Source: Tardiphaga robiniae (lineage in GTDB: Bacteria; Pseudomonadota; Alphaproteobacteria; Rhizobiales; Xanthobacteraceae). Taken from it: a stretch of 64,000 nucleotides of DNA. A program made the position numbers and the translations under genes. Location of the stretch: contig NZ_JABMCJ010000063.1 in NCBI RefSeq assembly GCF_013359755.1, forward strand, positions 45,640 to 109,639, in the 5' to 3' direction. Under the pieces are notes generated by a model that saw nothing but the letters and a program-made list of their open reading frames with translations, was not told the origin of the DNA and did not search any database. Within the stretch, counting starts at the first letter, position 1, and each line of letters opens with the position of its first letter. Below, piece after piece: positions 33,871-41,216 of the stretch.

Positions 33871-34515
33871 ATGACGATTTGCGTGACCCCAGTGTGCTCG
33901 CTTAAAAGCAAGTCAGTGCCGCGCGCGAAGCTCGAAGACGGCTTTGCAGAGATCATCAAGACCTTGCAGCCCGCGGAAGGGCTCTTCGATCTGGCCAAGG
34001 CAATGCTATGTGATGCTTGGGACATGCGGCTGGCCGCTGCCAGAAACGAGAAGAGTGCGCTTCAAAAGCAATTTACGGATGTCGAACGGCAGATCGGAAA
34101 TCTCTTGGATCGCGTCGTCGATGCCTCCAGCCCATCGGTCGTGAGCGCTTACGAGACCCGGATCGAAAAGCTCGAACGCGAAAAGATCGTTCTCGCCGAA
34201 CGGGTTGCCAGAACGGTGCCGCCCAAGGGGCGGCTGGAGGATTGTATCGAACTGGCCCTGAGATTTCTGGCAAACCCTTGGTACATCTACGAAAACGGCG
34301 ACTACGTGATGCGTCAGACCGTACTGAGACTGGCCTTTCAAACACCTCTAAGATACGGCAAAAACGGGGTGTATCGAACTCCCGAATTTTCGTTCCCTTT
34401 CAGGTACTTGGCAGAAACTTTCGGTGAAAAATGCGAAATGGTGCCGGTTGAGAGGATTGAACTCCCGACCTTCGGTTTACAAAATCAATCCTCGACCTTG
34501 TCGAGATCTTTCTAA
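33871..34515 (+). pseudogene. C-terminal third of a large serine recombinase
   Basis: About 214 codons resembling the end of resolvase-family integrases: CSLKSKSVPRAKLEDGFAEI, a coiled coil (NEKSALQKQFTDVERQIGNL and RIEKLEREKIVLAERVA) and RFLANPWYIYENGDYVMRQT. The catalytic N-terminal resolvase domain and most of the recombinase domain are absent; the apparent ATG is arbitrary. Its end, VERIELPTFGLQNQSSTL, is coding read-through of a tRNA-Thr 3' half on the other strand, as seen where such integrases adjoin their tRNA target. Confidence 0.8.
34439..34484 (-). tRNA. 3' half of a tRNA-Thr(TGT) gene (attachment-site scar)
   Basis: On the minus strand TTGTAAA (anticodon TGT) is followed by CCGAA, variable region GGT, T arm CGGGAG-TTCAATC-CTCTC, acceptor AACCGGC, A and CCA (34439-34441). 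The 5' anticodon strand that should be TTCGG is TGATT, and no D arm is present, so only the 3' half remains. The break is in the anticodon stem/loop, as at the tRNA-Val scar. It overlaps the recombinase remnant. Confidence 0.65.
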
Positions 34516-34741
34516 TGTCGCAATAAATACAGTCACATACTGACCTTTTAAAACTGATGAGACCGAAGGCTGGGCTCCTGTTTTTGGTCCTTGTCGCTTC
34601 GTTTTCGTAGTCCGTTAAGAGCATCAGCGTGATCCGAGCGCATGCTGCGTATCGATACGAACACGATGATTTATCTTCTCTTTCGTTCGCGCCGCTTGAT
34701 CCTGATCCTGGTCCTGTTTTTGAGACTTGTTGGAAACGGAC

Positions 34742-34921
34742 CTAAGCACCGACCGAGACATCGACCATGTCGTTGTGCATGATCGTCTGAGGCCCGCGAT
34801 TGTCCCACTTGATGACGACACCGCTCCAGGTGCTCTCAGCGACGGTGCCGGCGTCGGCTCGGTCGTTCTTCCAATGGACGCGATCACCAACTCTCAAATT
34901 TCTCGATTCATCGCCAGTCAT
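34742..34921 (-). CDS. 59-aa DUF2945/TUDOR-like small protein
   Basis: An ATG at 34921 opens MTGDESRNLRVGDRVHWKND then GTVAESTWSGVVIKWDNRGP and TIMHNDMVDVSVGA. The VGDRVxW...G.V pattern is that of small SH3/TUDOR-like barrels (DUF2945-type). Such proteins are short and stand-alone in rhizobia, with unknown function. The gene is too short to be found by a 60-codon cutoff. Confidence 0.65.
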   Translation of the reverse strand: MTGDESRNLRVGDRVHWKNDRADAGTVAESTWSGVVIKWDNRGPQTIMHNDMVDVSVGA

Positions 34922-34943
34922 CGACGCGGCCTTTCAGTGAACG

Positions 34944-35335
34944 TCATTCACGCTTTTTCCGAAAGGGCACCACATGCCCCGGCCCCGGCCGTTGTGGCAG
35001 CACTGCCCGTTTAGGCTTCGGCGGATCGTCGGGAAAGAACCGCTTCCAGCGATAGGCAGCGTATCCGTAGAAGTAGTCCCACCAAGTTTCGGTAACGCTG
35101 GCGTCGCCCCAAGGCATGGGGTCCGGCTCCCCCCGTCGTCATCTTCAGGGATCGCGATCGGGATCGGTATTGCCGGGCTCGTCCACATGATGCCACCAGG
35201 GCCCATGCGCGTATACTCGCACTCGTCGGGCTCGGTGCATTCATCAACGATGTCGATGAGCTGAACGATATTGTCGGCAGAGAAGACCCCGACGAGATCG
35301 TGGGTCTCGATTATTCGAACGAGATAGGTTGGCAT
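34944..35335 (-). pseudogene. hypothetical acidic protein with frameshift at a G6 run
   Basis: From the ATG at 35335: MPTYLVRIIETHDLVGVFSA, then QLIDIVDECTEPDECEYTRM and AIPIPIAIPEDDDGG. At a run of six C on the plus strand (35129-35134) the sensible reading moves to another frame: EPDPMPWGDASVTETWWDYF, YGYAAYRWKRFFPDDPPKPK, ending VVPFRKKRE and TGA at 34944. The two halves join into one sensible protein. Either the gene is broken, or the run allows slippage. A separate downstream gene starting at MPWGDAS is an alternative. Confidence 0.6.
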
Positions 35336-35426
35336 GCCATCTTACCGGCCCCGGTAAGGTCTCCCGTATAGTAGGAATAGCATGCAAGATCGCGCGGGTC
35401 ACCCCGGCGCAGATGGAGTGAGACTG

Positions 35427-35771
35427 ATGGGTGACAAAGACGATCAAAACAGTCGGCCAGATGACACAGCATTGAAATGGGAGATTTCTGTAGCAGAATT
35501 GTGGTGGGTAGCGGCGGGGTCCGCGCTCGGAACGATAATGTCGATCACCAGCTATTTTCTGATTTCGACAGAAGAACATCTTCGCAACGCGGAGCAGCTC
35601 AGAGCAAACCCAAACAGTACCAATCCTTGGCTCCAAGAATGGGAATCAAGCCGAATGTTCAGCCTGGGATTCGCTGCAATCTTGTTCGTTGGCTGCGTCT
35701 GGTCGATCCTGGCGATTGGGAAGGCCCAGCGAGGCGACCATGCCGCAAAAGACGATAGTGGAAGCGGATAG
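35427..35771 (+). CDS. small two-TM hypothetical membrane protein, family A member 1
   Basis: 114 aa with two hydrophobic segments (LWWVAAGSALGTIMSITSYF and FSLGFAAILFVGCVWSILAI) joined by a polar loop (LRANPNSTNPWLQEWESSR). GGAG precedes the ATG at 35427. The protein at 39036-39305 shares the pattern LRA-PN...W-xEWE...F-x-VW, ending K-x-QRGD/QRDE, so the two are paralogs. Function unknown; inner-membrane location expected. Confidence 0.7.
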   Translation: MGDKDDQNSRPDDTALKWEISVAELWWVAAGSALGTIMSITSYFLISTEEHLRNAEQLRANPNSTNPWLQEWESSRMFSLGFAAILFVGCVWSILAIGKAQRGDHAAKDDSGSG

Positions 35772-35798
35772 GGTTGCTCGTTTATGGAATAGGAGGGA

Positions 35799-35984
35799 TC
35801 ACGCCGGCGATCTGATTCCGACGAAGGCTGCGACTGCTATTGCTGCCCAAAACGCACTCCCAACGGTCGTCTCGGTCCGTTCAGATCGACCTCGCAGCCC
35901 GACGAGTTTGAGCACATTTCGTCCCGTCGATCGGATGATGATGTCTAGAACGATGTGAATTAGAATTCCTACGACTTGATCCAT
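35799..35984 (-). CDS. small membrane protein
   Basis: 61 aa: MDQVVGILIHIVLDIIIRST, a basic middle (VLKLVGLRGRSER) and a second hydrophobic helix (GSAFWAAIAVAAFVGI). Convergent with the preceding gene. Family unknown; typical of small two-helix membrane proteins of this island. Confidence 0.6.
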   Translation of the reverse strand: MDQVVGILIHIVLDIIIRSTGRNVLKLVGLRGRSERTETTVGSAFWAAIAVAAFVGIRSPA

Positions 35985-36077
35985 TCGACCGACGGCCTCT
36001 CTTGACGCTACGGCCAGAATAGATGTCGCCGTGATACCCGCAAGCTAGGTACTGCACTCCCGAATACGAAGGTTGGC

Positions 36078-36374
36078 GTGGCTTATTTACTCGGAATTTT
36101 GATCTTTATGATGCCGATAGCCGTACTCATCGGCTTTGGATCGAAGCAAGTTGCGGCGCGTTCGCCACGGGGCTGGACCTGGCTGAAAATTGCGTGTCAG
36201 TCCATCCTGCTGAGTGCCTGCTTGATCGGCTTCATCGTAGCCCTAGATGTGTTTCGGAGTGGCCAGGATATGATGGGGCTTACTCTGCTCTTTTTGCCCA
36301 TCACGGGGATGGGTGTCTTGATTTGCGCCGGGGCGATGGTTGGGAATCTTGTTGGAATGCCTCCGCGCTCCTGA
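36078..36374 (+). CDS. small three-TM membrane protein
   Basis: 98 aa with GTG start (AAGG ahead) and three hydrophobic segments: LLGILIFMMPIAVLIGFG, LLSACLIGFIVALDVF and LTLLFLPITGMGVLICAGAM. No domain recognised. Confidence 0.65.
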   Translation: MAYLLGILIFMMPIAVLIGFGSKQVAARSPRGWTWLKIACQSILLSACLIGFIVALDVFRSGQDMMGLTLLFLPITGMGVLICAGAMVGNLVGMPPRS

Positions 36375-36537
36375 CCAAGCGGCGAGGTAACTCAAGGAAC
36401 GCCTGTCCTGTCGCTACGCGCTTCTAGCTACGTTAAGCATTCCGTTGCTCTTGGTTGCTGCATTCGTTGTCAATTTTGCGTTCGTGTAGTCAGATCCAAC
36501 TGGCTTTGCATTCACGGCCGGGAAATCGATTCGAATC

Positions 36538-36960
36538 ATGCCAGTGCGCTCGCCCGTCTCGTTGGTCAACGTCGCTCGTCTCGCAATTATGTGGGTCGGC
36601 TTCGGCTGGCCTGTATTGGGGTTGGCGATCGGACTTGAGAAAGGAATTGAGTTGGTTTGGGTGGCCATCGGCACTGTGTTCATGGGGGCAATCTTTGGAC
36701 TGCCCGCTCTACTACTTGGCCTCGCTCTACCTGCATACAAACACCGAATTTTTATTATTCCGATCAGTCTCTTTGCGATCTTCTGGGCCCTTTCGAGACA
36801 GTCTGCCACCTATCAGGGGCTCACTCTGCCTCCATTCATGTTCCTTTGGATTGTTACATTCACGGCAATCTCGCTCCTCCCCCAGCAACGCTCTAATGCT
36901 GCGTCTGAGCAGAACTGGAAAAGCGGCTGGCGCCGGCAGGATGTTGCCGATGACAAGTAG
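36538..36960 (+). CDS. four-TM hypothetical membrane protein
   Basis: 140 aa with about four hydrophobic segments (WVGFGWPVLGLAIGLEKGIE, VAIGTVFMGAIFGLPALLLG, IFIIPISLFAIFWALS, PPFMFLWIVTFTAISLL) and a polar tail. It overlaps the next gene by 11 bases, so the two are translated together. Family unknown. Confidence 0.65.
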   Translation: MPVRSPVSLVNVARLAIMWVGFGWPVLGLAIGLEKGIELVWVAIGTVFMGAIFGLPALLLGLALPAYKHRIFIIPISLFAIFWALSRQSATYQGLTLPPFMFLWIVTFTAISLLPQQRSNAASEQNWKSGWRRQDVADDK

Positions 36961-37450
36961 GCGCAGTAAAGCCAAATCCCTCGCCGCTTGCACCTTGATC
37001 ATTGCTGTTGCCGTTATCGGCTACACTTTATTTCGCGACCCATTGCCGTTTCCGCGTCGCTTCGTTCAAACCTGCGACACTGCCATTGCTGACCGGTTAA
37101 AGGACCCAGTAAGTTATGAGCGAACCGGCGTGCAAGGTTCTGTAAGAGCACTCAGCCATGAAGAGTTTTTTGCCGATCCGCGTCGGGCCGTCGCTCCTGA
37201 GCATCGCAGGGGACTCATTGGATCAAACCAGCCCGTCCGGTATGAAGCACTGATCACATACCAGGCTTTGGATGCCGTGGGCGCTGTCATTCAAGAACAG
37301 GCGAATTGCACCTTTAACTCGCTAAGCGGGGGCGACGCGCCAAACAAGACCGGCGGAGTCTTGATTGACGGCGAGTATAACTTAGACTGGGTCAAACGGC
37401 AGCATCCCAATTCCAGAGAGATGTTCTTTCGCATACTCAAAAATTCGTAG
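36950..37450 (+). CDS. membrane-anchored hypothetical protein
   Basis: 166 aa from the ATG at 36950 inside the end of the previous gene (AGGA ahead). An N-terminal anchor (SLAACTLIIAVAVIGYTLF) is followed by a soluble domain: RFVQTCDTAIADRLKDPVSY, RYEALITYQALDAVGAVIQE and CTFNSLSGG. The Cys pair may form a periplasmic disulfide. The TYQA...G-I-x-C-x-F pattern recalls small periplasmic domains with an antiparallel sheet; no named family. Confidence 0.65.
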   Translation: MTSRRSKAKSLAACTLIIAVAVIGYTLFRDPLPFPRRFVQTCDTAIADRLKDPVSYERTGVQGSVRALSHEEFFADPRRAVAPEHRRGLIGSNQPVRYEALITYQALDAVGAVIQEQANCTFNSLSGGDAPNKTGGVLIDGEYNLDWVKRQHPNSREMFFRILKNS

Positions 37451-37544
37451 CAAATATCCGGCCGGGTGCCGCGCTCCTTGTCCGATGATCGACAATTGCT
37501 CCGCCTGACGTGGTGTTAATTCGAATGGAAGTAAGGACCGGAGT

Positions 37545-37829
37545 ATGGGATTTCGTGCAAAGTTAGATTTGAATCTTAGGCCTTGGCCTTAGGTCGCACT
37601 GGCCGCTCTATTAGGCGCCTTGGGCGGCCCCATCATTCCCGCATTTAGGTACGGCTCCCTCGTCGCCATCGTCGCTGCCGCTGTCTTGGGAGCAGCTATT
37701 CTTTCTGTTGTGGCCTGGTGGGTTTTGCGCCAACACGGGCTGCCTATCAGCGCGAATGTTCAAGACATGGTCGACGCCCGACAGCGCGAATCTTCACCGT
37801 CAGCCCCGCGCGATCATGGGCAAGGATGA
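37545..37829 (+). pseudogene. small membrane protein interrupted by an in-frame TAG
   Basis: AAGGACCGGAGT precedes an ATG at 37545 that reads MGFRAKLDLNLRPWP, then TAG (37590-37592), then in the same frame VALAALLGALGGPIIPAFRY and a TM helix (GSLVAIVAAAVLGAAILSVV) to a stop at 37829. The part after the stop could only start at a weak TTG (37620). One point mutation (for example TGG or CAG to TAG) explains it. The restored protein would have 94 aa. Confidence 0.5.
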
Positions 37830-37938
37830 CGCCCGCCCCGCCATCCACTAAAACGGTGGGATACAGAAACAGACGGTAGGAGGCCGAGAAGCGCCCTGCT
37901 ATTATCCTTCAACAGCTAACCTCGCTGGCAGCACGAAG

Positions 37939-38529
37939 ATGACGATGCAGCGGGAGCCAAATATTGTAACAGGTGTAAAAGCCATGGAGGGGCTTTTTGG
38001 CTGCTTGGGGATGGCGCTCTTTGCGGTGCTGTTCTTTTCAGCGACCTATTCGGTCTGGCATGTCGTGGTGCTCGATCCAAGGAAGCGTGTCCCGGCATAT
38101 CTGCAGGTATCGAAGGTTCTCTACGTCAAGGAGGGGAGTTGGGGCTTTGGTCCCGGCGGGAACGAGACAGGTCTCCTCGTTTATGAACTTCCCGCTGATG
38201 TCGCTGCGACGATCGCCAGCAAGGGGCTGCCGTTCCTCACCGACCATGACAATGCGCTGAAAGCGCGCCAGCAACTGGTTCCGAATTTCGATTGGTACCC
38301 GACGCCCGTCGTGCCCAACTCCGGATGGAAAGGCGACGGCCGCAGGCCCGCTTCGATAAATTTGTTCCTCAACCGATACGGCTTTGGACTAGATTTCGAT
38401 CAACGCTTCATCGCGATGGCCGATCAGGCCAAGAACGCGCCCGGCAACTTCTATAGCTACGGCTCCGGCGGCCGATTGCTGGTCGTGTCGCCAGCGCTTC
38501 GCAAGGTGATCTTCGCCTATTCGGGATAG
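37939..38529 (+). CDS. membrane-anchored hypothetical protein
   Basis: 196 aa; one TM helix near the N-terminus (GCLGMALFAVLFFSATYSVW), then a soluble part with VSKVLYVKEGSWGFGPGGNE, TGLLVYELPADVAATIASKG and INLFLNRYGFGLDFDQRFIA. It starts ATG ACG ATG; the second ATG is equally possible. Topology suggests a periplasmic domain. No family recognised. Confidence 0.75.
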   Translation: MTMQREPNIVTGVKAMEGLFGCLGMALFAVLFFSATYSVWHVVVLDPRKRVPAYLQVSKVLYVKEGSWGFGPGGNETGLLVYELPADVAATIASKGLPFLTDHDNALKARQQLVPNFDWYPTPVVPNSGWKGDGRRPASINLFLNRYGFGLDFDQRFIAMADQAKNAPGNFYSYGSGGRLLVVSPALRKVIFAYSG

Positions 38530-38615
38530 TCTCCGTGGCGCCCTCCCCGCCATCGGGGAAAATGGAATATGGTCTTTACTGAATTCAGTGGCTTACTTGG
38601 AATCTGCGAGTGGCG

Positions 38616-38762
38616 ATGACGAACCCGCGAATAGCCTTAACGTGTTTAATTCTCGTGGTTTTGATGGCCGCCTTTTTCGTGGCAGATGCGTACAATGACT
38701 GCCGACAGCAGCATGGGCCGAACTATAAGTGCTTCCCCGGCGGCCGGCACCTTGTTCGATAA
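38616..38762 (+). CDS. 48-aa exported/anchored Cys-pair protein, copy 1
   Basis: MTNPRIALTCLILVVLMAAF, FVADAYNDCRQQHGPNYKCF, PGGRHLVR. One N-terminal hydrophobic helix and a short periplasmic tail with two Cys around HGPxYK. A diverged copy is at 39622-39768, and similarity also covers about 70 bases upstream of both. Unknown function; the conserved tail suggests selection on the peptide. Confidence 0.65.
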   Translation: MTNPRIALTCLILVVLMAAFFVADAYNDCRQQHGPNYKCFPGGRHLVR

Positions 38763-38784
38763 CAAGCTGGATAAGCTCGTGAAT

Positions 38785-38988
38785 ATGCTCGGCGTTCGTA
38801 TACTACTTCTGACCACCGGATCGGTTGTAGCCCTTTGCGCTCTTGGATCATTGGCTTACGTGACGATGCGCGCGGCTAACCCTATCCTCCTTTGGCTTTT
38901 CGTGATTACTGCTCCACCGCTCCTTATGCTTGGTCTTGGCTTCCTTAAAGCCGCCAGAGCGCTTTACCGAAAACGACCGAGTCAGTGA
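38785..38988 (+). CDS. small two-TM membrane protein
   Basis: 67 aa: MLGVRILLLTTGSVVALCAL, VTMRAANPILLWLFVITAPP, LLMLGLGFLKAARALYRKRP. A GTG two codons upstream is another possible start. It follows the 48-aa gene by 22 bases. No known domain. Confidence 0.55.
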   Translation: MLGVRILLLTTGSVVALCALGSLAYVTMRAANPILLWLFVITAPPLLMLGLGFLKAARALYRKRPSQ

Positions 38989-39035
38989 GAACAGAATGCA
39001 GGGACCAGTGCGCTCCTGGGATAGGATGGAAAACA

Positions 39036-39305
39036 ATGCGCGCATCGGCGGTCATCGCTACTCTCTCCGGGCTCGCGACGCTATGGTCTGGCTATTGCCT
39101 GTTCGTCACTTCGACCGGCCTCGACAAAGCGGCTCGCATACGTGCATCTCCTAACGGAGATGTCGTTTGGCTCGAACGTTGGGAGGCTAACCGCGAAGCG
39201 AGCCTCATCTGCGGAATTGTCTTCTTCCTGATCTTCGTTTGGGCCTTTGCCGTGCTTTACAAGGGGCAGCGCGACGAGATCCACCCCTCCCGCACTCCCG
39301 AATAA
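39036..39305 (+). CDS. small two-TM membrane protein, family A member 2
   Basis: 89 aa: MRASAVIATLSGLATLWSGY, RIRASPNGDVVWLERWEANR, then ASLICGIVFFLIFVWAFAVL and KGQRDE. It parallels the protein at 35427-35771 in loop and second helix but has a shorter N-terminus. AGGATGGAAAACA precedes the ATG. Confidence 0.65.
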   Translation: MRASAVIATLSGLATLWSGYCLFVTSTGLDKAARIRASPNGDVVWLERWEANREASLICGIVFFLIFVWAFAVLYKGQRDEIHPSRTPE

Positions 39306-39308
39306 CGA

Positions 39309-39548
39309 TCAGTTAGGAGCGCGCTCAACAACTTCGACGATCGCGTGAGGAAGGACCTGAGGCGTGGCCTTTGTCCAACGGATAGCCTCTGCGGGGTTTG
39401 CTGTCATCAGATCGAAGTGCCAAACCAGTGGCTCCTTGCCCGATGGCATTGGTGTGGTGACGCGAACCGTGGTCGTCTGCATTCCAGTCTCCGAATCTGT
39501 TGATACGCAGACTTTAGCGTTGCATTTGCGAATCAGGAATACGTCCAT
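39309..39548 (-). CDS. small hypothetical protein
   Basis: 79 aa: MDVFLIRKCNAKVCVSTDSE, TTTVRVTTPMPSGKEPLVWH, RWTKATPQVLPHAIVEVVER. Beta-rich, soluble, no TM. Its start lies within the repeated segment that precedes the second 48-aa gene. Convergent with the family A gene by 3 bases. Family unknown. Confidence 0.55.
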   Translation of the reverse strand: MDVFLIRKCNAKVCVSTDSETGMQTTTVRVTTPMPSGKEPLVWHFDLMTANPAEAIRWTKATPQVLPHAIVEVVERAPN

Positions 39549-39621
39549 GGCCCTCCCCGCCACCGGTAAATGGAATATGGCCTTCCGAACTCAGTGGCTT
39601 ACTTTCAATCTGCGAGGGGAG

Positions 39622-39768
39622 ATGACGAATCCCCGAATAGCCATAGCGTGTTTAATTCTCGTGGTTCTGATGGCAGCCTTCTTCGTGGCCGATATGCACA
39701 CCTCATGCAAACAAGAGCATGGGCCGGACTACAAGTGCTATCCGAGTGGCCGACGGATGGTGCGGTAG
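39622..39768 (+). CDS. 48-aa exported/anchored Cys-pair protein, copy 2
   Basis: MTNPRIAIACLILVVLMAAF, FVADMHTSCKQEHGPDYKCY, PSGRRMVR. The same length and pattern as the gene at 38616, with substitutions mostly conservative. The first 25 residues are nearly identical and the tail keeps C-x5-HGPxYKC. Confidence 0.65.
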   Translation: MTNPRIAIACLILVVLMAAFFVADMHTSCKQEHGPDYKCYPSGRRMVR

Positions 39769-39807
39769 TCGCTGCCAAGTGGCCTGTTCTGAATCTGCGA
39801 GTGGCGT

Positions 39808-39999
39808 CTATCGCCGCGCGGCCTGTCGCCGCGTCCGCTCAATCCCGCTATTGATCTCGCCATGGCATGCTTCGACGGCGAGCTCACGCGAGCGAAACTT
39901 GACCGGCCCCTGCACCGTGCGATTGCCAGGATAGATATTCCAGCGCCAAAGACCGGGCTGCACCTCTTGAACGTCATACTCGATCGTTCGGTGTTTCAC
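39808..39999 (-). CDS. 63-aa Trp-rich conserved-type protein
   Basis: GTG start at 39999 with GGGGAG eight bases ahead: VKHRTIEYDVQEVQPGLWRW then NIYPGNRTVQGPVKFRSREL and ACHGEINSGIERTRRQAAR. The pattern E-x-x-PG-x-W-x-W-x-I-YP...R-x-A-x-A-C-x-x-EI-x-x-G-x-ER is a small one-domain family I recognise as common in Bradyrhizobium, without known function. A broken paralog is at 32274-32512. Confidence 0.7.
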   Translation of the reverse strand: MKHRTIEYDVQEVQPGLWRWNIYPGNRTVQGPVKFRSRELAVEACHGEINSGIERTRRQAARR

Positions 40000-40101
40000 T
40001 GGGCGCACTCCCCATTCCCGGCGGGAGCATATCACAATTAGCGTGGCCTAAATTGAAATTGCGAGTGGCCTATTTCGGCCAGTACCAATTGAGGCGGCCA
40101 G

Positions 40102-40212
40102 TCAAATACTATCTACTGCCCAATAAAACAGTAGAAGAACCAAAACCACAAACGTTGTAATCAGCCCGGCTATGCCGAACGAGAGAAGGACTCGGTAGAG
40201 CCTGTCTTCCAT
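40102..40212 (-). CDS. 36-aa single-TM small protein
   Basis: MEDRLYRVLLSFGIAGLITT then FVVLVLLLFYWAVDSI. A charged start and one long hydrophobic helix. Frames extending further upstream lose this character. It is too short for family recognition. Confidence 0.45.
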   Translation of the reverse strand: MEDRLYRVLLSFGIAGLITTFVVLVLLLFYWAVDSI

Positions 40213-40469
40213 TGTGCTGCAACGCCAATTCGCGCCTATTGTTCCGCTTGCCCATCCCGACGCTCGTCGAAATCGTCGCGCCGATCTTATGGCTCCTGCC
40301 ACGACGTGCTGTCAGTACTCGCAGGTGAGCAAGTCAAGGCTGACGATGGCCACTAGCAAGGCGAAGGTACCAAGAACGGTCGGAAGATGGAATTTCATGC
40401 AGATCCGAAGACTGGCGTGATCATCTCTGAGAAGCTGGATCACTAGACCCGTCAAGGGTGAAAAGTGAG

Positions 40470-40637
40470 CTACTTCTTCACCTTCCCTTTTTTCTTTTCG
40501 GCTTTCAGTGCCTCGGCTTGAGCGCGGAACGCTTCAGCCAGATTCCGCATCCGTTCAGCGTGCTCGGTGTCTTCCGAGCGATGAGCTACGGCCTCGGCTT
40601 TCTCAGCCTGCTTCCTCAGCGACTTCGTTGGTTTCAT
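40470..40637 (-). CDS. 55-aa Lys/Glu-rich helical protein, copy 2
   Basis: Reads MKPTKSLRKQAEKAEAVAHR and ends ALKAEKKKGKVKK. It is identical to copy 1 (31807-31974) except near the C-terminus (ADALKAAR against AEALKAEK). It lies 7 bases downstream of the ribbon-helix-helix gene, so the two form an operon here, unlike copy 1. Confidence 0.78.
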   Translation of the reverse strand: MKPTKSLRKQAEKAEAVAHRSEDTEHAERMRNLAEAFRAQAEALKAEKKKGKVKK

Positions 40638-40644
40638 GCCGACA

Positions 40645-40881
40645 TTATGCCCCCGCGCGGGCGGTTGTTCCAGCCCGATGGCGCCTCACAAAGTAATCCA
40701 GAACGTAAAGCCGGACCTGAGCAGCCCTATTTGGATGCAGCCCAGCCGAAATAATCTCCAAGACGACTTCGTTTGCAGTCTTGCCACGACTGTCAGCGAT
40801 ATCCGTTAGTGCAACCCAGAATGGCTCCTCAATAGAAAGGCTGGTGTTCAGCCCGCCTACTCTGAATCGGTATGTGACCAT
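40645..40881 (-). CDS. ribbon-helix-helix domain protein
   Basis: 78 aa: VTYRFRVGGLNTSLSIEEPF, WVALTDIADSRGKTANEVVL. The S-x-S-x-E-x-x-FW-x-AL-x-x-IA pattern matches the RHH_4 type of ribbon-helix-helix DNA-binding proteins. It probably represses its own operon with the 55-aa gene; a toxin-antitoxin-like pairing is conceivable but unsupported. Confidence 0.75.
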   Translation of the reverse strand: MVTYRFRVGGLNTSLSIEEPFWVALTDIADSRGKTANEVVLEIISAGLHPNRAAQVRLYVLDYFVRRHRAGTTARAGA

Positions 40882-41216
40882 CGCCCATCATAGCAAGGCG
40901 GTGACAAAGCTGCACTGTACAACCTTTCGATGCGGCTGTTGGTCTCAAGGCTTCCCAACCCGGGTCCGCGATCCGGAAAGTATCTGCAGCGCATGCTCTA
41001 AATACTCGACCATGATAACGTGGTCGCGCCGTCGACCCGACTGCATAAGGGCTACAGGTCACCATCGCTGGCGCCGAGCAAGTTTACAGAGAAGACAGGA
41101 CCGGTCATCCCAGTCGCCCTCTCGGGCTTTGTGAGCTACTGGACGGTGACGCGCGCGATACCGCCCACGATTGTGTCGGCTGTTGCGAGAACTGTTCCTA
41201 GGTGAGCGGCATAAGC
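40882..41216. other. intergenic, no gene seen
   Basis: About 335 bases with short frames on both strands, none with a ribosome site or a recognisable product. Confidence 0.35.

Noticed and set aside
34680..34735. GATCCTG/GTCCTG short tandem repeat as a CRISPR-like or satellite array
   Set aside because: Only about three imperfect 6-base units; too short to be an array.
40470..40881. Ribbon-helix-helix gene plus 55-aa gene as a toxin-antitoxin pair
   Set aside because: Order and size would allow it, but the 55-aa protein is a charged helix without toxin features, and copy 1 stands without the partner.
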